Source of the DNA: Epiperipatus broadwayi
Lineage: Eukaryota > Onychophora > Udeonychophora > Euonychophora > Peripatidae
Reading direction: 5' to 3'
Assembly (NCBI GenBank): GCA_028023455.1
Contig: JAQFVV010000013.1
Coordinates: 14,520,258-14,584,257 of the forward strand
DNA length: 64,000 bases
Positions 1-11,539 of the stretch are shown here, piece after piece. The stretch's first letter is position 1; the number at the start of each line of letters is the position of its first letter. The position numbers were made by a program, and so were the translations under genes. Below the pieces are notes generated by a model, which ran no database searches, was not told where the DNA came from, and saw nothing but the letters and a program-made list of their open reading frames with translations.

Positions 1-386
1 GCATCCTTCTTCCAATTTGTTCAACAAATTCTGAAGACCTTTTTCCTCTTCAACAATAAGAGCCATACCATCTGCAAATCTTATATACTTTATTACTCTC
101 TCTCTCCAACATTTGCTCCTCCATAGTCCAAATAATTATTTAGCATATTTTCTAAATAAATATTAAACAGAACAGGTGACATACTACACCCTTGCCTAAC
201 TCCATTTTCTATATTCACTTCATCAGTCTCATTACTCCCAAATGTAACTCTTATCCTTTGTCCATTATACATAGCCCAAATCAATCGTCTTTCTTTCCAA
301 AATACTCCTTTATCTCTTAAGATGGACATCAGTTTATTCCAGACGACTTTATCAAAGGCCTTTTCTAAATCCACAAAACATATACT
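1..386 (-). pseudogene. LINE reverse transcriptase fragment (central RT domain, runs off the window edge)
   Basis: The minus strand encodes the middle of a non-LTR retrotransposon reverse transcriptase. Reading down from about 386 it gives ICFVDLEKAFDKVVWNKLM (the catalytic block A region), then VRQGCSMSPVLFNIYLE (block B, template grip), close to the arthropod endonuclease-reverse-transcriptase type of LINE. The frame is open to a stop near 93; the following FADD block would lie at or beyond the window edge, which the element crosses. The homology begins abruptly at about 386, exactly where a SINE-like sequence starts. The fragment at 3,420-4,095 ends at the preceding part of the same domain, so the two may be one interrupted copy. 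Confidence 0.8.
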
Positions 387-545
387 GTACCAGTCAAAAC
401 ATGTTTATCCATCTAACATGAGCTGGAACTCACAAAATGTACTTTAAACCCAGTCAAACCCAAGATTTAGGTCAGGGACCAGCATGGATTCGAACCCACT
501 CTCTAAGCCCCAGATCTAACACCTAATGAATAACATAATAGTGAT
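387..545 (-). repeat. tRNA-derived SINE-like element
   Basis: On the minus strand there is a perfect RNA polymerase III B box (GGGTTCGAATCC, 486-497) preceded at about the right distance by an A-box-like stretch (TTCATTAGGTGTTAGA). About 100 bases of non-tRNA body follow and stop at the edge of the LINE fragment at 386. This is the usual plan of a tRNA-derived SINE. The anticodon arm is not clear, and I see no second copy of the body in the window, so the family assignment is only by structure. Confidence 0.45.
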
Positions 546-1359
546 GGCACATGAGAATTAATTTTAATCCAGCTCACTAGCAAAGCAGAGAAGACAATGA
601 GACATCTATTAACTATGACTAAACTAAAATATATATAAGCATGGCTGTACTTTTAGAAGTGGAGAAAAGAGGAATTCAAACTACTCAGACAAGTTGGATA
701 ATAAAAAGTAGTTTAATATAGTGACAAATTGTTTACGTACATTTATAAATTAATTGCAAACATTAGTATGTGCGTGAATGAGCAAGCGGTAGATGATTAC
801 ATAGTGTCATTCACGCTATTATTTCTCATATGCTCTTTTATTAATTAAATAACATATACTATACATAAACACACATCTTTGGTGGGTCCAATATTAAGAT
901 GCCAATCGATTATTAGAAATAATCACATAATATTGCTAATAACGCTTTGGATTATGATTCTGAAACGTGGTGACTATCATTATTTAGGGGAACATTCCAA
1001 GATTTATTACAGATATAATATAAACCATTTTCATGCCATTACGGTCGTGAAAATACATAAAATACATTTGAAAACATATTTGATTAAATGATAAAATACT
1101 TAATAAAAATTCTTTTAATTAGCGCTGGTAAGAAGAATGCTTTATTTTCCCCAAGGCAAATAGATACTCTTAAATACAGGAATAAGTTATGATGGTGGGA
1201 TTGTATAAGACTGAAATAAATTTAAGTAATAAAACTAGAAGTAGCTGGCATATATATATATTAAGCAGAGCGCAATTTTAATATTAGAGCATTAAAACTG
1301 GGTCATGAAGCAAAAGAAATAATAATACAAAGAAGTTTGCAGTGCTGACATAATAGCTA
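546..1359. other. AT-rich DNA, nothing recognised
   Basis: No coding similarity, repeat or RNA-like structure could be supported here. The 70-codon frame near 879-1,091 has simple AT-driven composition and no recognisable motif. Confidence 0.5.
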
Positions 1360-1535
1360 AAAAATAACAGGGAAAGTCGTGCTTCTGGACAAAAGACAAA
1401 GTGGATAGGCATGCCGTGGACATCGCCAATGTGAAGGCCTTTTATACAAAGATAGTAGACAGGTATAGCGTGTGCCAGACTTAGGGAATCAACGCCAGAA
1501 GCCTTTTTATACGAAATAAATGGTTCTGGGAAGGT
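1360..1535 (+). pseudogene. LINE fragment (endonuclease-RT linker)
   Basis: The plus strand reads KDKVDRHAVDIANVKAFYT and then, after a stop, GINA. This resembles the linker of RTE/jockey-like LINEs, in which a helix-rich segment with the pattern K-x-FY-x-A precedes a GINAL-like block. Similarity is short, the frame is broken, and no RT motif follows, so the call is tentative. The surrounding sequence is clearly richer in GC than its neighbours. Confidence 0.35.
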
Positions 1536-3419
1536 CAACTATCCTCAGAACAAGGCTTAAGAAATAAATCTATGGGTTCGAACTTGTCGCAACCCCCAGA
1601 TTAGAAGCACATAACGTATATATATACGAAGATAGGCCGAATGTCAGTAACGCAGTAATGATAAAATGTCACTAACGACATTGAATAAGTTTTACTGCTT
1701 TAAAATAAATTATGCTAGTTTGAATGCCATAATTTATATAAATAATATACTATGCCACTATAATATATATAGAGAGAGATTTCATTTAATAAAATATGCA
1801 TGAAGGTTTTATTTAATAAAAGAAACATTAAGATTTACCCCCCTCCCTTTTCTGCTATTTTTAAATAATTCAATCCCACCTTCGCGGATTTTATAACTGA
1901 GAATATTTAAGCATCTGATATTTTAAGAGTATGGAAAAAAGAATACGAGCAGTTATAGAAAACCAATAATCGGTCACCTTTTCAGAATAAAAAAAAAAAC
2001 ATTTTAAAAGATTTCAAAGCGTTGATTAGCTTGAATGGTGGATTTACCCTGGGTAGAATTACTTTATTCTATTCGGAGTTGAACAAATAATTTTATAAGA
2101 AACCAACATAAAATGTTGATTCGTAAAAACAAACTGGCAAACATATAAATTAACAATGCATTATGTTTTAAGGAAACATTAATAAACTTAATTAATGGAG
2201 ATTTAATTGAAAGACAAAAAGGATTTTAGAAATTACATTCGCCAGGTTGCTGGAAATTGGCATATTAATAATAAGCAAGCAGATATATAAATCAAATACT
2301 AAATACATATAAATCAATGACCGCACCAAAGTTAAGGAAAGTTAAGAGCATATGAGAGAAAATTAAATTTATAGAAATTACTTAAGAGCAAATTACATAT
2401 TAAAACAAAGTTAAATAATACATTAGAAGAAATCTTTATCAATGAGTTAGGCTAGATTTAGTTTGAGGTGATGGTTTGAAAAGTTACCTTGCAATTTTAA
2501 GAATCCAATTTAAAGTATGGCACGTGCATGGCAATTGAAATGCAAGTTCTTCGGTGGCAGCAAACTTCTATTAGCATTCTAAAGTTCTTAGGTCGGGCTT
2601 TTACTTCATTCTTGGGCAGCAGAATGGTACGGCCGCGGAAGAAGATGACCCAACAGGGCCGAGAAGGGTGGTGGATTTACTACTACATCATTTTAAATTT
2701 CAAGCGACGTGTAATATGTTAACAATACCGTTCTCTCAATAGTAGCTGTTCTATCTTGGTGATTTAAAAACCGGCCATTTTATACTCTGCCCAGGTATTT
2801 CTGGAATGCTTTTAATTCCTTAGTTCATTGTTTTTGAAAGATGCAACTGTTAAATAACGTCCAAAAATAAATTCAAATCTATTTCCAGATTAGAAATAGA
2901 TTTGACAAAAATGGTTATAACTAAAGAAAATCTTTAATCTTAATCCAATTTTAAGTAAAAACTTTAATTAAAAATACCTTCCCCAGATTAAAACAATAGT
3001 GTTTCCAACCCTTTAATTATTTTTGGGCAATTAACAGTACATCTTCCATCTTGGATTTTATAAAATACAGTTTAATAGAGAGAGAAAAAAGGACTTTAAA
3101 AGAAAAAGTTGTATAAATGACATATAATAAAATATTTTTTAAAAAATCAATATTTTGTTAGTAAGTTTTTGCTCCTATATATATATTTGAGCCGCACCTA
3201 TGTACTTTAATGAAAAAGAACTAATAATTAATAAAAAGAATTAATAATAATTTTAAAAAATGTTATTGAAACATTAAAATTTTATAACTTAGGCACACAT
3301 CTCAAATATATACATATATATACACGACAAAAGGAGCGGAATGGGATATAGGGTTTGAATACAGGTTAGTAGATGGAACTATGAAGCTCAATCTTAAGCT
3401 AAGATTGACTGCTTCAATA
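1536..3419. other. AT-rich DNA, mostly featureless
   Basis: A B-box-like GGGTTCGAACT lies near 1,574 without a convincing A box. A GC-richer patch at 2,560-2,680 has open frames on both strands but nothing recognisable. Otherwise no feature could be supported. Confidence 0.45.
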
Positions 3420-4095
3420 CCAATTCCTTTATCTTTTTCAATATATCTTTCTGCAATTATCCTAACAATACTCTTGTGCTTTTCCTTTCCAAAAACCAAA
3501 CTGTTCTTCACCAATATAATAATCTACCTTCCCATAAATCCTTTGAGTTAAAATCCTCAATAAAACTTTAGAAGCATGAGACAACAAACTTATTGTTCTA
3601 TACTCTTCACATTTATCAGCTTTCTTCATTTTAGCAATTGGAATCATTAAAGTTCTTAAAAAATCTTTAGGCCAAACTTCATTATTATATATCAAATTGC
3701 AAAGTCCAGCTATTTCCTTCATAGTCAATTCTACCATTTCTCTCAAAAATTCTATAGGTATTGCATCAAATCCAACAGCCTTACCATTCTTCATTTGTGC
3801 GAACGCCTTTATTTTAGCTGACAATATGTCTATACCTCTATTATCTATTTCAACATCTTCATTTTGAAGTTCATAATTAATTAAATTATTTCCTCTGATA
3901 AACAGACACTGAAGATATTCTTCCCATCTTTTTAATATATCATTACTACCAGTTAACCTCCTTCCATTCTTATCTGCAATCTCACTTGCTATCATGTCTT
4001 TTTCTCCCAAGTGATACCTGTATTCTATCAAATACCAGATCATATCTTTTCATCGGTTGAAGCCTTTCTATCTCTTTACATCCTTGCTCCAACCA
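3420..4095 (-). pseudogene. LINE reverse transcriptase, N-terminal part
   Basis: The minus strand from 4,043 to 3,462 encodes the start of an RT domain: a DKNGRRLTGSNDILKRWEEY linker, then MKNGKAVGFDAIPIEFL, then PIAKMKKADKCEEYRTISLL (the conserved K-C-x-x-YR-x-ISLL block), then IGEEQFGFWKGKA. A frameshift near 3,490 moves the similarity into the next frame (KEKHKSIVRIIAERYIEKDK), after which it ends at about 3,420. It belongs to the same LINE type as the fragment at 1-386 and stops just where that one begins. The 5' side is cut at a poly-T/AT-rich stretch near 4,095, as in 5'-truncated LINE insertions. Confidence 0.8.
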
Positions 4096-5039
4096 CTTTT
4101 TTTTTTATTGTTATATATATAACAAAAAATTAAAAAATTAGTAAAAAAAAAATTAGATTTTTATATTCAGATATTTAATCTATTGTGTTTTATAACTACT
4201 AATTATAACACAACTAGTAAAAAGTAAGTGTAATATGTAAAAAGTATGTGTAAATACATATATACTTTAATTTTGTAATGAAATAAACTATATTTAAAAA
4301 TAGGCAATGCATTTTTCCTTTTTCCCATTTTTATTTTATGATTAAATACTTTTAAATTTTTCAGTTTCTATTTTAAAAACTTTTTAAATGTCTGCTAAAA
4401 TTGCTTTAATTATATTTAAAAGAATGTAATAATTGAATTAAAGAAGTTTAGGTATGGCTTTTGTGTTTCTTTTTCAATCAACTTTGATTAGCTTTTGGGG
4501 AGGGGGGGGAGACAAGACTAAAAATCTTTCAGTTTTCAAAAAAAAAGCTTTTATAAAAGTGTTTGTAGAAATTCATGTAGAACATGATGTATTTTTCACT
4601 AAGACTCTAGTTTGATTTATTTCTTGCAAGATTATAAATGCCAATTATCTTGCACTATTTTTTCAATGATATTTTTCCTTTTTTTTTTTGTTTACACCTT
4701 ATGTAATATCAAAAACTAGGGTTTTTAGTATTCAATTATTATTCATTATATATATATGGTCAAACAATTGTAATTTCATCTTTATGTCTTTCTTTCATAA
4801 AATTCTCCTGATTACTTTTTTTTTTTTTTTGAAAATTCCGTAAACAATGATATTATTAATAAAATAATAGGGGGGGGGGTATGTAAATACAGAAGTAAAA
4901 AGAGGCACAAAAATCTTTAATAGTGAAATGGGATAAGTAATAGATAATGCTTGATGAACAGATTACAAATAGAAGAAAAAAAAATAGATCTGATTTAATT
5001 AATAATAGAATAATACTTTGAATGAGAACAAGAAGATTA
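4096..5039. other. AT-rich spacer with mononucleotide runs
   Basis: Low-complexity AT-rich DNA with several T, A and G runs (for example G-rich at 4,497-4,510 and 4,871-4,879). No gene or transposon motif was seen. Confidence 0.5.
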
Positions 5040-6500
5040 TGATTTTCAATTCATACTTGCTCCATTGTAGAATCCAGTTTTTCCAATCCCTAGCCTCTCT
5101 TCTCCACTTGACAAACTCCCTTAATTCATCCATCCAACTCATGTGATCTCTTTCTAGATTTTTTTACAATTTCTTAGGATCCAATTGTAAACTTAACTGA
5201 ACATCTATTATTATCTCTTCTAGCAATATGTCCAAGTCTCAGATCCATAACTAAAAACTGGTCAAATACAATTAAAAATCCTTTTCAAGTATATATACAT
5301 AAGTATACTTCCCCTTAATACTAATTATTTCTATCAAAAACATTACATAAGTTTAATTCTATTGCTCAATTTCAACCATTATGTTCCAATCTATATTAAT
5401 AGTCTGGCAAAGATATTTGTAGTTATTAACTTCTAATTCACAATTATCAATTCCATTAAACATTATTTTAATCTTTTTTACCATTTATCTTTAGTACTAC
5501 TTTCTTTCATCTCATAATTCTTACATTTCCTTAAGTTCTATAGCATTATTTGCAAAAACAATCATGCCATCTTCAAAATCTAGAAAACTTAAATAACCTC
5601 CATTTACTTTTACTCCCTTAGTTTCAAATTTTAATCCATAAATTACTTCTTATAAAACTGATGCAAAAAGTTTTAAAAATATGAAATCATATTCATTTCA
5701 ATTTTAATGCTCTTAATATCACTAAGTAATCTAATCAGTTCTGTTGAATTTTTATATTCTTCAGAACAAGATAATATCTGGTTTATATCTTGATGTTTCA
5801 AAACTTTAATCATTATAGAAATGTTTACAGAATCAAATGACTTTTCATAACTTTTCTCAATATTTGCATGTGATCCACTATGCTAAAACCATTTTTAAAT
5901 CCAACTTGTTCTTTTGACTGGTTTGAATTCAAAGGTTACTGTAAGGCAGTTATAATTATTTTGGTAAAGATTTTGTACAGAACTGATAAATCTATAATTT
6001 ATAATATTACTACACTTATCAGCCCAGAAGAGATAATAATTGTAGGAATTCTTTGTTTTCTTATTCTTTATTACAATAGAACTCTTCAACGTATTTCATG
6101 ATGCCATTTCTCTTTTTAATAATAGTTCCATTATTTCTTAATTGCTGAAACATCTTTTCTTCCAATATTAAGATGTTGTTTTACACTTTTGAGACTTTCT
6201 TTTCTATAGTAATAATTTTTATTAATCATTTATTAGCTTTCCAATTCATAGTTATATTTATTTGTACCATTTTACAAAATTCTAGATATTCAATTCATAA
6301 TGAATCATTTTATCGTATTTCTTCTTTGCTACATACATTGCCTCAGCAGAAAAATTACTGGTAAATTGCTGCTTTTTTATACCAGCTATCTTACAGTTTT
6401 ATAGAGTATCAGTTATATTCTTATTGATTTCATTCAAGTCTGAACCATCTTCAAAGTCTGTTAAAATTTAAAATGATTTACAAGTTCTAATTTAAATTTG
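5040..6500 (-). pseudogene. LINE reverse transcriptase, C-terminal part, heavily mutated
   Basis: Reading the minus strand downward, short blocks in shifting frames match a LINE RT in order: ADKCSNIINYRFISS (the ADKC-x-x-YR-x-IS block), then a degraded catalytic block DFEDGMIVFANNAIELKEM in which the usual FADD has become FEDG, then CELEVNNYKYLCQTI (the EVV-x-x-YKYLGQTI block), and near the 3' end WMDELREFVKWRREARDWK, the typical W-DDLRK-x-A-x-R-x-W carboxy terminus. Stops and frameshifts are frequent, so the copy is long dead. Together with the endonuclease piece at 8,460-8,900 it probably formed one nearly full-length copy, now split by the element at 6,638-7,983. Confidence 0.75.
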
Positions 6501-6637
6501 CTGAAGTACTTCTGACAGGAATATCAATTGTTGATACTGTAATGGTATTAAAATAAAGAGGAAAATAAATCTTAAGTAAAAATGATTTTATTAAAAACTA
6601 AAAGCCAAAATTAAGAGTTATGTTAATATATATATAT

Positions 6638-7983
6638 CGCACAGATGGAAAATTTTAAAACTATTTTAAGAAAAAAAAGTACTTAAAAGTACTTTTTTGT
6701 AAAAAAAAAAAGTAAGGATCTAAAGATAAAGATTAATATTTTTGAAAATAGAAATGTTAATTTCTATCATGTTTAATCTTTGTAAATGGAAATGATTGTT
6801 TTAAAGCAAACTAGCCCTTGGTGCACTTAAATAATTAAAATGTCAGATCGGAAATATAGATAAAAATTAAAGATCGTTTCCTGCTCTGAAGCAGTAACAA
6901 GCACACTGACCAAAATGGAAAACATCTGGACATTAGGATCGGTGACATCATGTTAGATCAATCCATAGGATTTCTGATAAGAGGCTATAAAAGTATAAAA
7001 GGCAAAATAATAGCAGTTGTATAAATTCTGACTATTAATCTAAATATGAACTGTAGCTGTATTGCAGACTCTATGATGTAGAAGTCTGCAATAGATTTAA
7101 TTTCCTGTTATATACCAGCTCAGGCAGCCTCCAAACTAATGAGTACTGAATGGCAGCAAACAACTGATCGGTCTTCCCAGAAATATTAAATGGACTTCGG
7201 TTGGATAAGTGTGATGCATCATGGACAAGACAGACTTCAGACCTCTCATGGAAAGTATGAACTCTTTTATCTAATAGGAACTTCTACAAACTTGCAATTA
7301 GTTAAAACCTCATTAATAAGTATGAATTCTTATCTGACTTAAAGATTTCTAAATCAATTATGTTTGCTAATCATTTCCATTTTTATTTATTTTTGAATTT
7401 ATTAACTAAATTTTTAAAATGTATTAAATTTAAGTTGGGTGTAGATTTGTTAAGTTTGGGGTTAGGTTAAGGGGTTTAATTTCAGGCTATTTGTTTCATA
7501 GTTTGGTTGATGCCTATGGAGGGATATAACGGTGTTTATATCAATGTAATGTGAAGCAATGCATGACCCCAAAGAAGCAGTCATCGCATTGCAATGGACG
7601 CAGACATATTTCCTGTGACATTTCGCTCTATGGATAGGAACTATAAGTCGGCAATAGTTCCACTCTCCGATCCATATGTAGCATTTCTCTTTAATATTTT
7701 ATATACGATTCTTTCGCCAGACAGATGCACATTCCTATATTGGGCGAGGATCATTTTCTTTAAATAATATCACGCTGCAGACGCACATTCCTGCCAGCGT
7801 GGTTTTATGCTAACATCTTCATATTGCATAGGTTGCGTCTGTATATCAGGAAGCGAGCGTTGGTTTGGCTACAAATTTTTAGCCTGAGTTTGGATATTTT
7901 GAAAATTTTTAATCATGTAATCTATGTGGCTTATCTATACTCAACATTCTAAATTAAAAATATATAAAATGTCCATCTGTGCG
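6638..7983. mobile_element. Non-autonomous inverted-repeat element inside a LINE
   Basis: The ends are perfect 12 bp inverted repeats, CGCACAGATGGA at 6,638 and its complement at 7,972-7,983, with looser pairing for about ten more bases. The interior (about 1.3 kb) is partly GC-richer than its surroundings (6,880-7,250 and 7,500-7,860) and contains a short internal repeat with the words GACGCACATTCCTGCC / GATGCACATTCCTATA. No transposase was recognised. The two sides are LINE sequence in the same order and orientation, and the combined LINE length fits one copy once this block is removed. No clean target duplication is visible, so superfamily is undetermined. Confidence 0.5.
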
Positions 7984-8174
7984 GACTTACTAAAATAACA
8001 ATTTAAATTTAAAATAAATAATAAAATCTAAATTTATTCCTCAAATTTAAATATGTGCATCAATAAATGTTTTTTGTGTGATATTACTGGCAGTGGCTTA
8101 TTTTATTATTTTATTTTAAATCTTTCTTTATTGAAATGTTTTAAATAAGTATTTATTATAAATCTTTGCGTCTA

Positions 8175-8335
8175 CTTGAGCTAGTGGCATGGGCTAACGG
8201 TCAATATAATAAAAAGTTGGATCGTTAACAATGTATATCTGCCTACACTATAAATATTCTAGGTTCAAATGGCCTAGTGGTGCCCTGTACGGCAGATACG
8301 GTAAGAGTCAATCCTCCCCGACCGTTAAAACACTG
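8175..8335 (+). repeat. Possible tRNA-derived SINE
   Basis: An A-box-like TGAGCTAGTGGCATGGG (near 8,177) is followed by a B-box-like GGTTCAAATGG (near 8,261) and a GC-richer body ending in ACCGTTAAAAC. The A-to-B spacing is longer than in a tRNA, which weakens the call. No second copy was found in the window. Confidence 0.25.
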
Positions 8336-8459
8336 TTTTTCTTAATAGTATTAGCATTACTACTTTATATTAACACATATCTCAGTCCTCACTAATTGAT
8401 GATTAATTCCTGATTAAATCTATTAAAAAACATTATAATCTTGAAATATATATTTTCTA

Positions 8460-8900
8460 CTAGTCAAAATATAAACTGATTCTGCTATTATTTCATAAAG
8501 GTGTTACCATGTCTATTTCCATTTAGCATTTTCTCAAAGAAAAAAATCTATAATATACAGTTTTTCTGCAAACTCCAATGTATCCCTTCTCATTTTTGTC
8601 ACAATAATCAAATTATCTGATAATACTTAACTTTAGTTTACCAATTCTAGCATTAAAAGTCTCCCATGATTTTTTAAAATATTTGTTGGTTTGATCAAAA
8701 GCTTTTTGTACATTCCTGTAAAAATACTCTATTTTTTAATTACAATGATCTACATTTGGTACCTTCCGTCAATTTGAATAACTAAGCTTGCCATTATCTG
8801 ATAATTCATAAATCTCCACAACGTTGTTCTTCCACTTTTTATTTATAATGAATCTCATTCCACTTGTACTTCCAATATTTATGCTTCGTAGTAAAGTTCA
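8460..8900 (-). pseudogene. LINE AP-endonuclease domain fragment
   Basis: The minus strand contains, in two frames, FYRNVQKAFDQTNKYFKK, then MGDFNARIGKLK-like sequence (the conserved GDFNA-x-IG block of apurinic-endonuclease-like LINE domains), then LEFAEKLYIIDFFFEKMLN (the E-FAE-x-L-x-I-x-x-T-F block). Stops and frameshifts interrupt it. Order and strand agree with the RT remnant at 5,040-6,500, so I read both as one element. Confidence 0.65.
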
Positions 8901-9019
8901 TTTAAATTTTTTAAATCAATTCTCTCATCACTTTTCTTCTAACTTCACAAAGTCTACTAATGCTGCATTTAGTATTAGATATTTATTTCAGTTCATGCAA
9001 TCTTCCTTCACTTAAATAT

Positions 9020-9949
9020 GATCTGAAGCTGTAAATATCTAAATAAAAAATCATCATTTAAATGAGTCTGATTCCACAACTAGTGGACTGTTAGCAATTT
9101 TTTCAACCACTAATCATTGACTTGACTGATGTTTCTTGCTTTCTGGGAAAAAGAGCCATTAACTGTCATAATTGTAAATATATATTTTCTAAAAATCATT
9201 CACATACACATTCAGCCCATTTTCAAGAAAACTCAACTGATATTTCAATAAAGAACTGGCTGGCAACTGAAAAGAAAGACCATGATGGAGAGGACATTAG
9301 GAATTTTGCCCTGCTCAGTTCCTTTAATGCCTCAAAGAGGAATCAAAAGATCTTCTCTCAGTTACCAGCAAACGTTTTTTTTTTATAGGCAAACAAAAAT
9401 TATGTACAAAATAAAAAATTATTAGAAAAATAGTAGTAAAAATGAAAAAAGCATAAGGTTTGTGTGATAAAAACAATAAGAACTCATCTATATTAATAGA
9501 ATAAAAAGTAAGATTGATAAGAATTAACTAAGCTGTGGAATAATAAAAGAAAATTATAAAATATATAAATACAGATTTGAAATCACAAAAAGTGATGCAC
9601 AATCCTCAATCACAAAAAGAACTAATATGGAAAAATTACAATTTAAACTTCACAAGCAATTTCTAATGTCAACCTTTCCCAAATTATTTTATTTACTAAA
9701 CAACCAATTCTTTGTATAGTAGTATTACACTCATGAAATTACAATTGGTATGAGTCAGTTCAAAGAATATTAAATTCTTAAATTTCTACTGTTTCCTTTG
9801 ACAATTCCAAATTGATATTTCATTTTTTTGTTTTTTTTAACTTGCCACAAAAGATTTAATGTCTATAGTTTTCTAACATTACATTTCTATTTCATAGTAA
9901 CATAAACAGTCTGAGATGGGTTAAATTATTAGCAATGATAATATTTCCA
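9020..9949. other. AT-rich spacer, one unassigned open frame
   Basis: A plus-strand frame of 88 codons (9,122-9,388) contains ordinary-looking sequence but no motif I recognise and no splice context. The rest is simple AT-rich DNA. Confidence 0.4.
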
Positions 9950-10440
9950 GGAACTTTGGGATCAGCACTGCTGTGACATAATCGTCCAGCCATAATTATT
10001 CTAATTTTGTGAATTATTCTAACATTTTAAGTTTATTATTTGTTTAAAGATTAGAAAACTTTATATTTAAAAAATGAGTTTTTGAATTCAACTAAAATTT
10101 TAAAAAATTATTATGAATATGAACTTTATATTTAAAAAATTTGAATTCAAGTTAATTTTAAAAAAGTATTACGAATATGATATAAATAAAACATTTTTTG
10201 GATAAAAAAATTAGTAAACAAAAGCAATTTTTGACATTTAGTTTATTTAATTCAAAGCTTTTATTTATATCATAATCATAATGATTTTTTAAAATTAACT
10301 TGAATTCAAAAACTCATTTTTTAAATATAACATTTGCTAAATCTAAAGTGATACTTCACAAGCAATGAAAATATATTCACAAAGTTAGAATAATTATGGC
10401 CAAACGATTACATCATAGCAGCATTAATCCCAAAGTGTCC
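9950..10440. repeat. Foldback (long inverted-repeat) element, ~490 bp
   Basis: The left arm starts GGAACTTTGGGAT and the right arm ends with the near complement ATCCCAAAGTGTCC. Inside, the words CATAATTATTCTAA and AACTTGAATTC recur in inverted orientation on both sides, giving arms of roughly 200 bases around an AT-rich centre. This is the plan of a MITE or foldback element. No target duplication could be recognised. Confidence 0.6.
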
Positions 10441-10462
10441 ATTCTCAATAAATATCAATCCA

Positions 10463-10640
10463 CTACAGCTGGAATAGGGGACCTTTTTTCTGTAAAGGCC
10501 ATTTGGATATTTATAATATTATTCATGGCCCATACAAAATCATCGACTTAAAAATTAGTCTGCTGTATTTGATCAAAAATTTAACCAATTTGTTTCTGTA
10601 TTAAAGGTGGGCAAGCTTTCCAATTACCATGACAATTACA
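10463..10640 (+). mobile_element. hAT-like transposon terminal fragment
   Basis: The sequence starts with CAGCTGGAATAGGGGACC, which resembles the common hAT terminus CAG-x-GGTAGGG-x-ACC. It continues with AAGGCCATTTGGATAT and a run ending AAAAATTAGTCTGCTG, a layout I associate with untranslated ends of animal hAT elements. No transposase or second terminus was found next to it. The assignment rests on remembered family resemblance and needs a repeat-library comparison. Confidence 0.35.
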
Positions 10641-11539
10641 ACTTTTTTTTTAAAACAAGTGTCATAATTTTTTAATGAATTAAAAATAAAGTAACTTAAT
10701 CACTATTAATGAGTGTCCTGCATTTAATGACAATTTTTTCAATTAACCTTGTACCTATCTTCTTAACATATTTACATTCTCCAATTTCTTTTTATATTCC
10801 GGATAGGTTAATTCTACAGCAGTTAGAGTGCAGTCTTTTATAAACTCCTTTAAAAAATTGCTTCAAATTTTCTGTTTTTTTTTTTAAAAAAAAAAATCAC
10901 TTTCATAAAATTTTTTGATTTGTTTATACTAAAATTTTTATAAAATGTTGTCACCTACTTTATGAAGCTCCTTTTCAAGTTTACTATTTTAACATTTCTC
11001 TCTGCTTCAATTTTATTGTAATCAGAATTGTGCCTCCTAATAATGTGTACTTTATTAACTGCAATATCGATTCAAATCTTTCTTAAAAAAATATGCATTA
11101 ATCCATTTCTTTTGAGATGGCGATTTTCTAGGTCAATTTTTCTTAGCTTAAAAAATGTAACCATTCTAATAAAAAAAATTAAATGCAAAATAATAATAAA
11201 ATGAAGTAAAATTCTAATATTATTATTGCTAGATATACATTCATCTGCGAAAATCACTACAAAACAAAACAAATGCTTTCAGCATCTTAGATTAAATCTG
11301 TAATCATAAACTATTATAAAGGTTGGAGAAAAAGATGTAGTTGAGAAAATAAATATTTTATTTAACCCTTAATTCAATATTTTCACTATGTGCACGTGTT
11401 TAAATAGAAATTCTATATACAAATTCATTTTATATATGTTTGTGAAAATGACTTTGGGGCCAGATTGAGCAGTAGAGGATTAGCTTTCCCATTTCAACAA
11501 TACAGTATGCTGATCCCTTCAACTTTAATCAAGTCTCCC

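Noticed and set aside
2528-2722. A small gene in a GC-richer patch
   Set aside because: Both strands are open over part of it, and no residue pattern resembles a known domain.
5880-6101. Plus-strand protein of 73 codons
   Set aside because: It is the antisense shadow of the LINE RT remnant on the minus strand.
9122-9388. An 88-codon plus-strand gene
   Set aside because: No motif, no homology recognised and no splice context; length alone is not convincing in this window.
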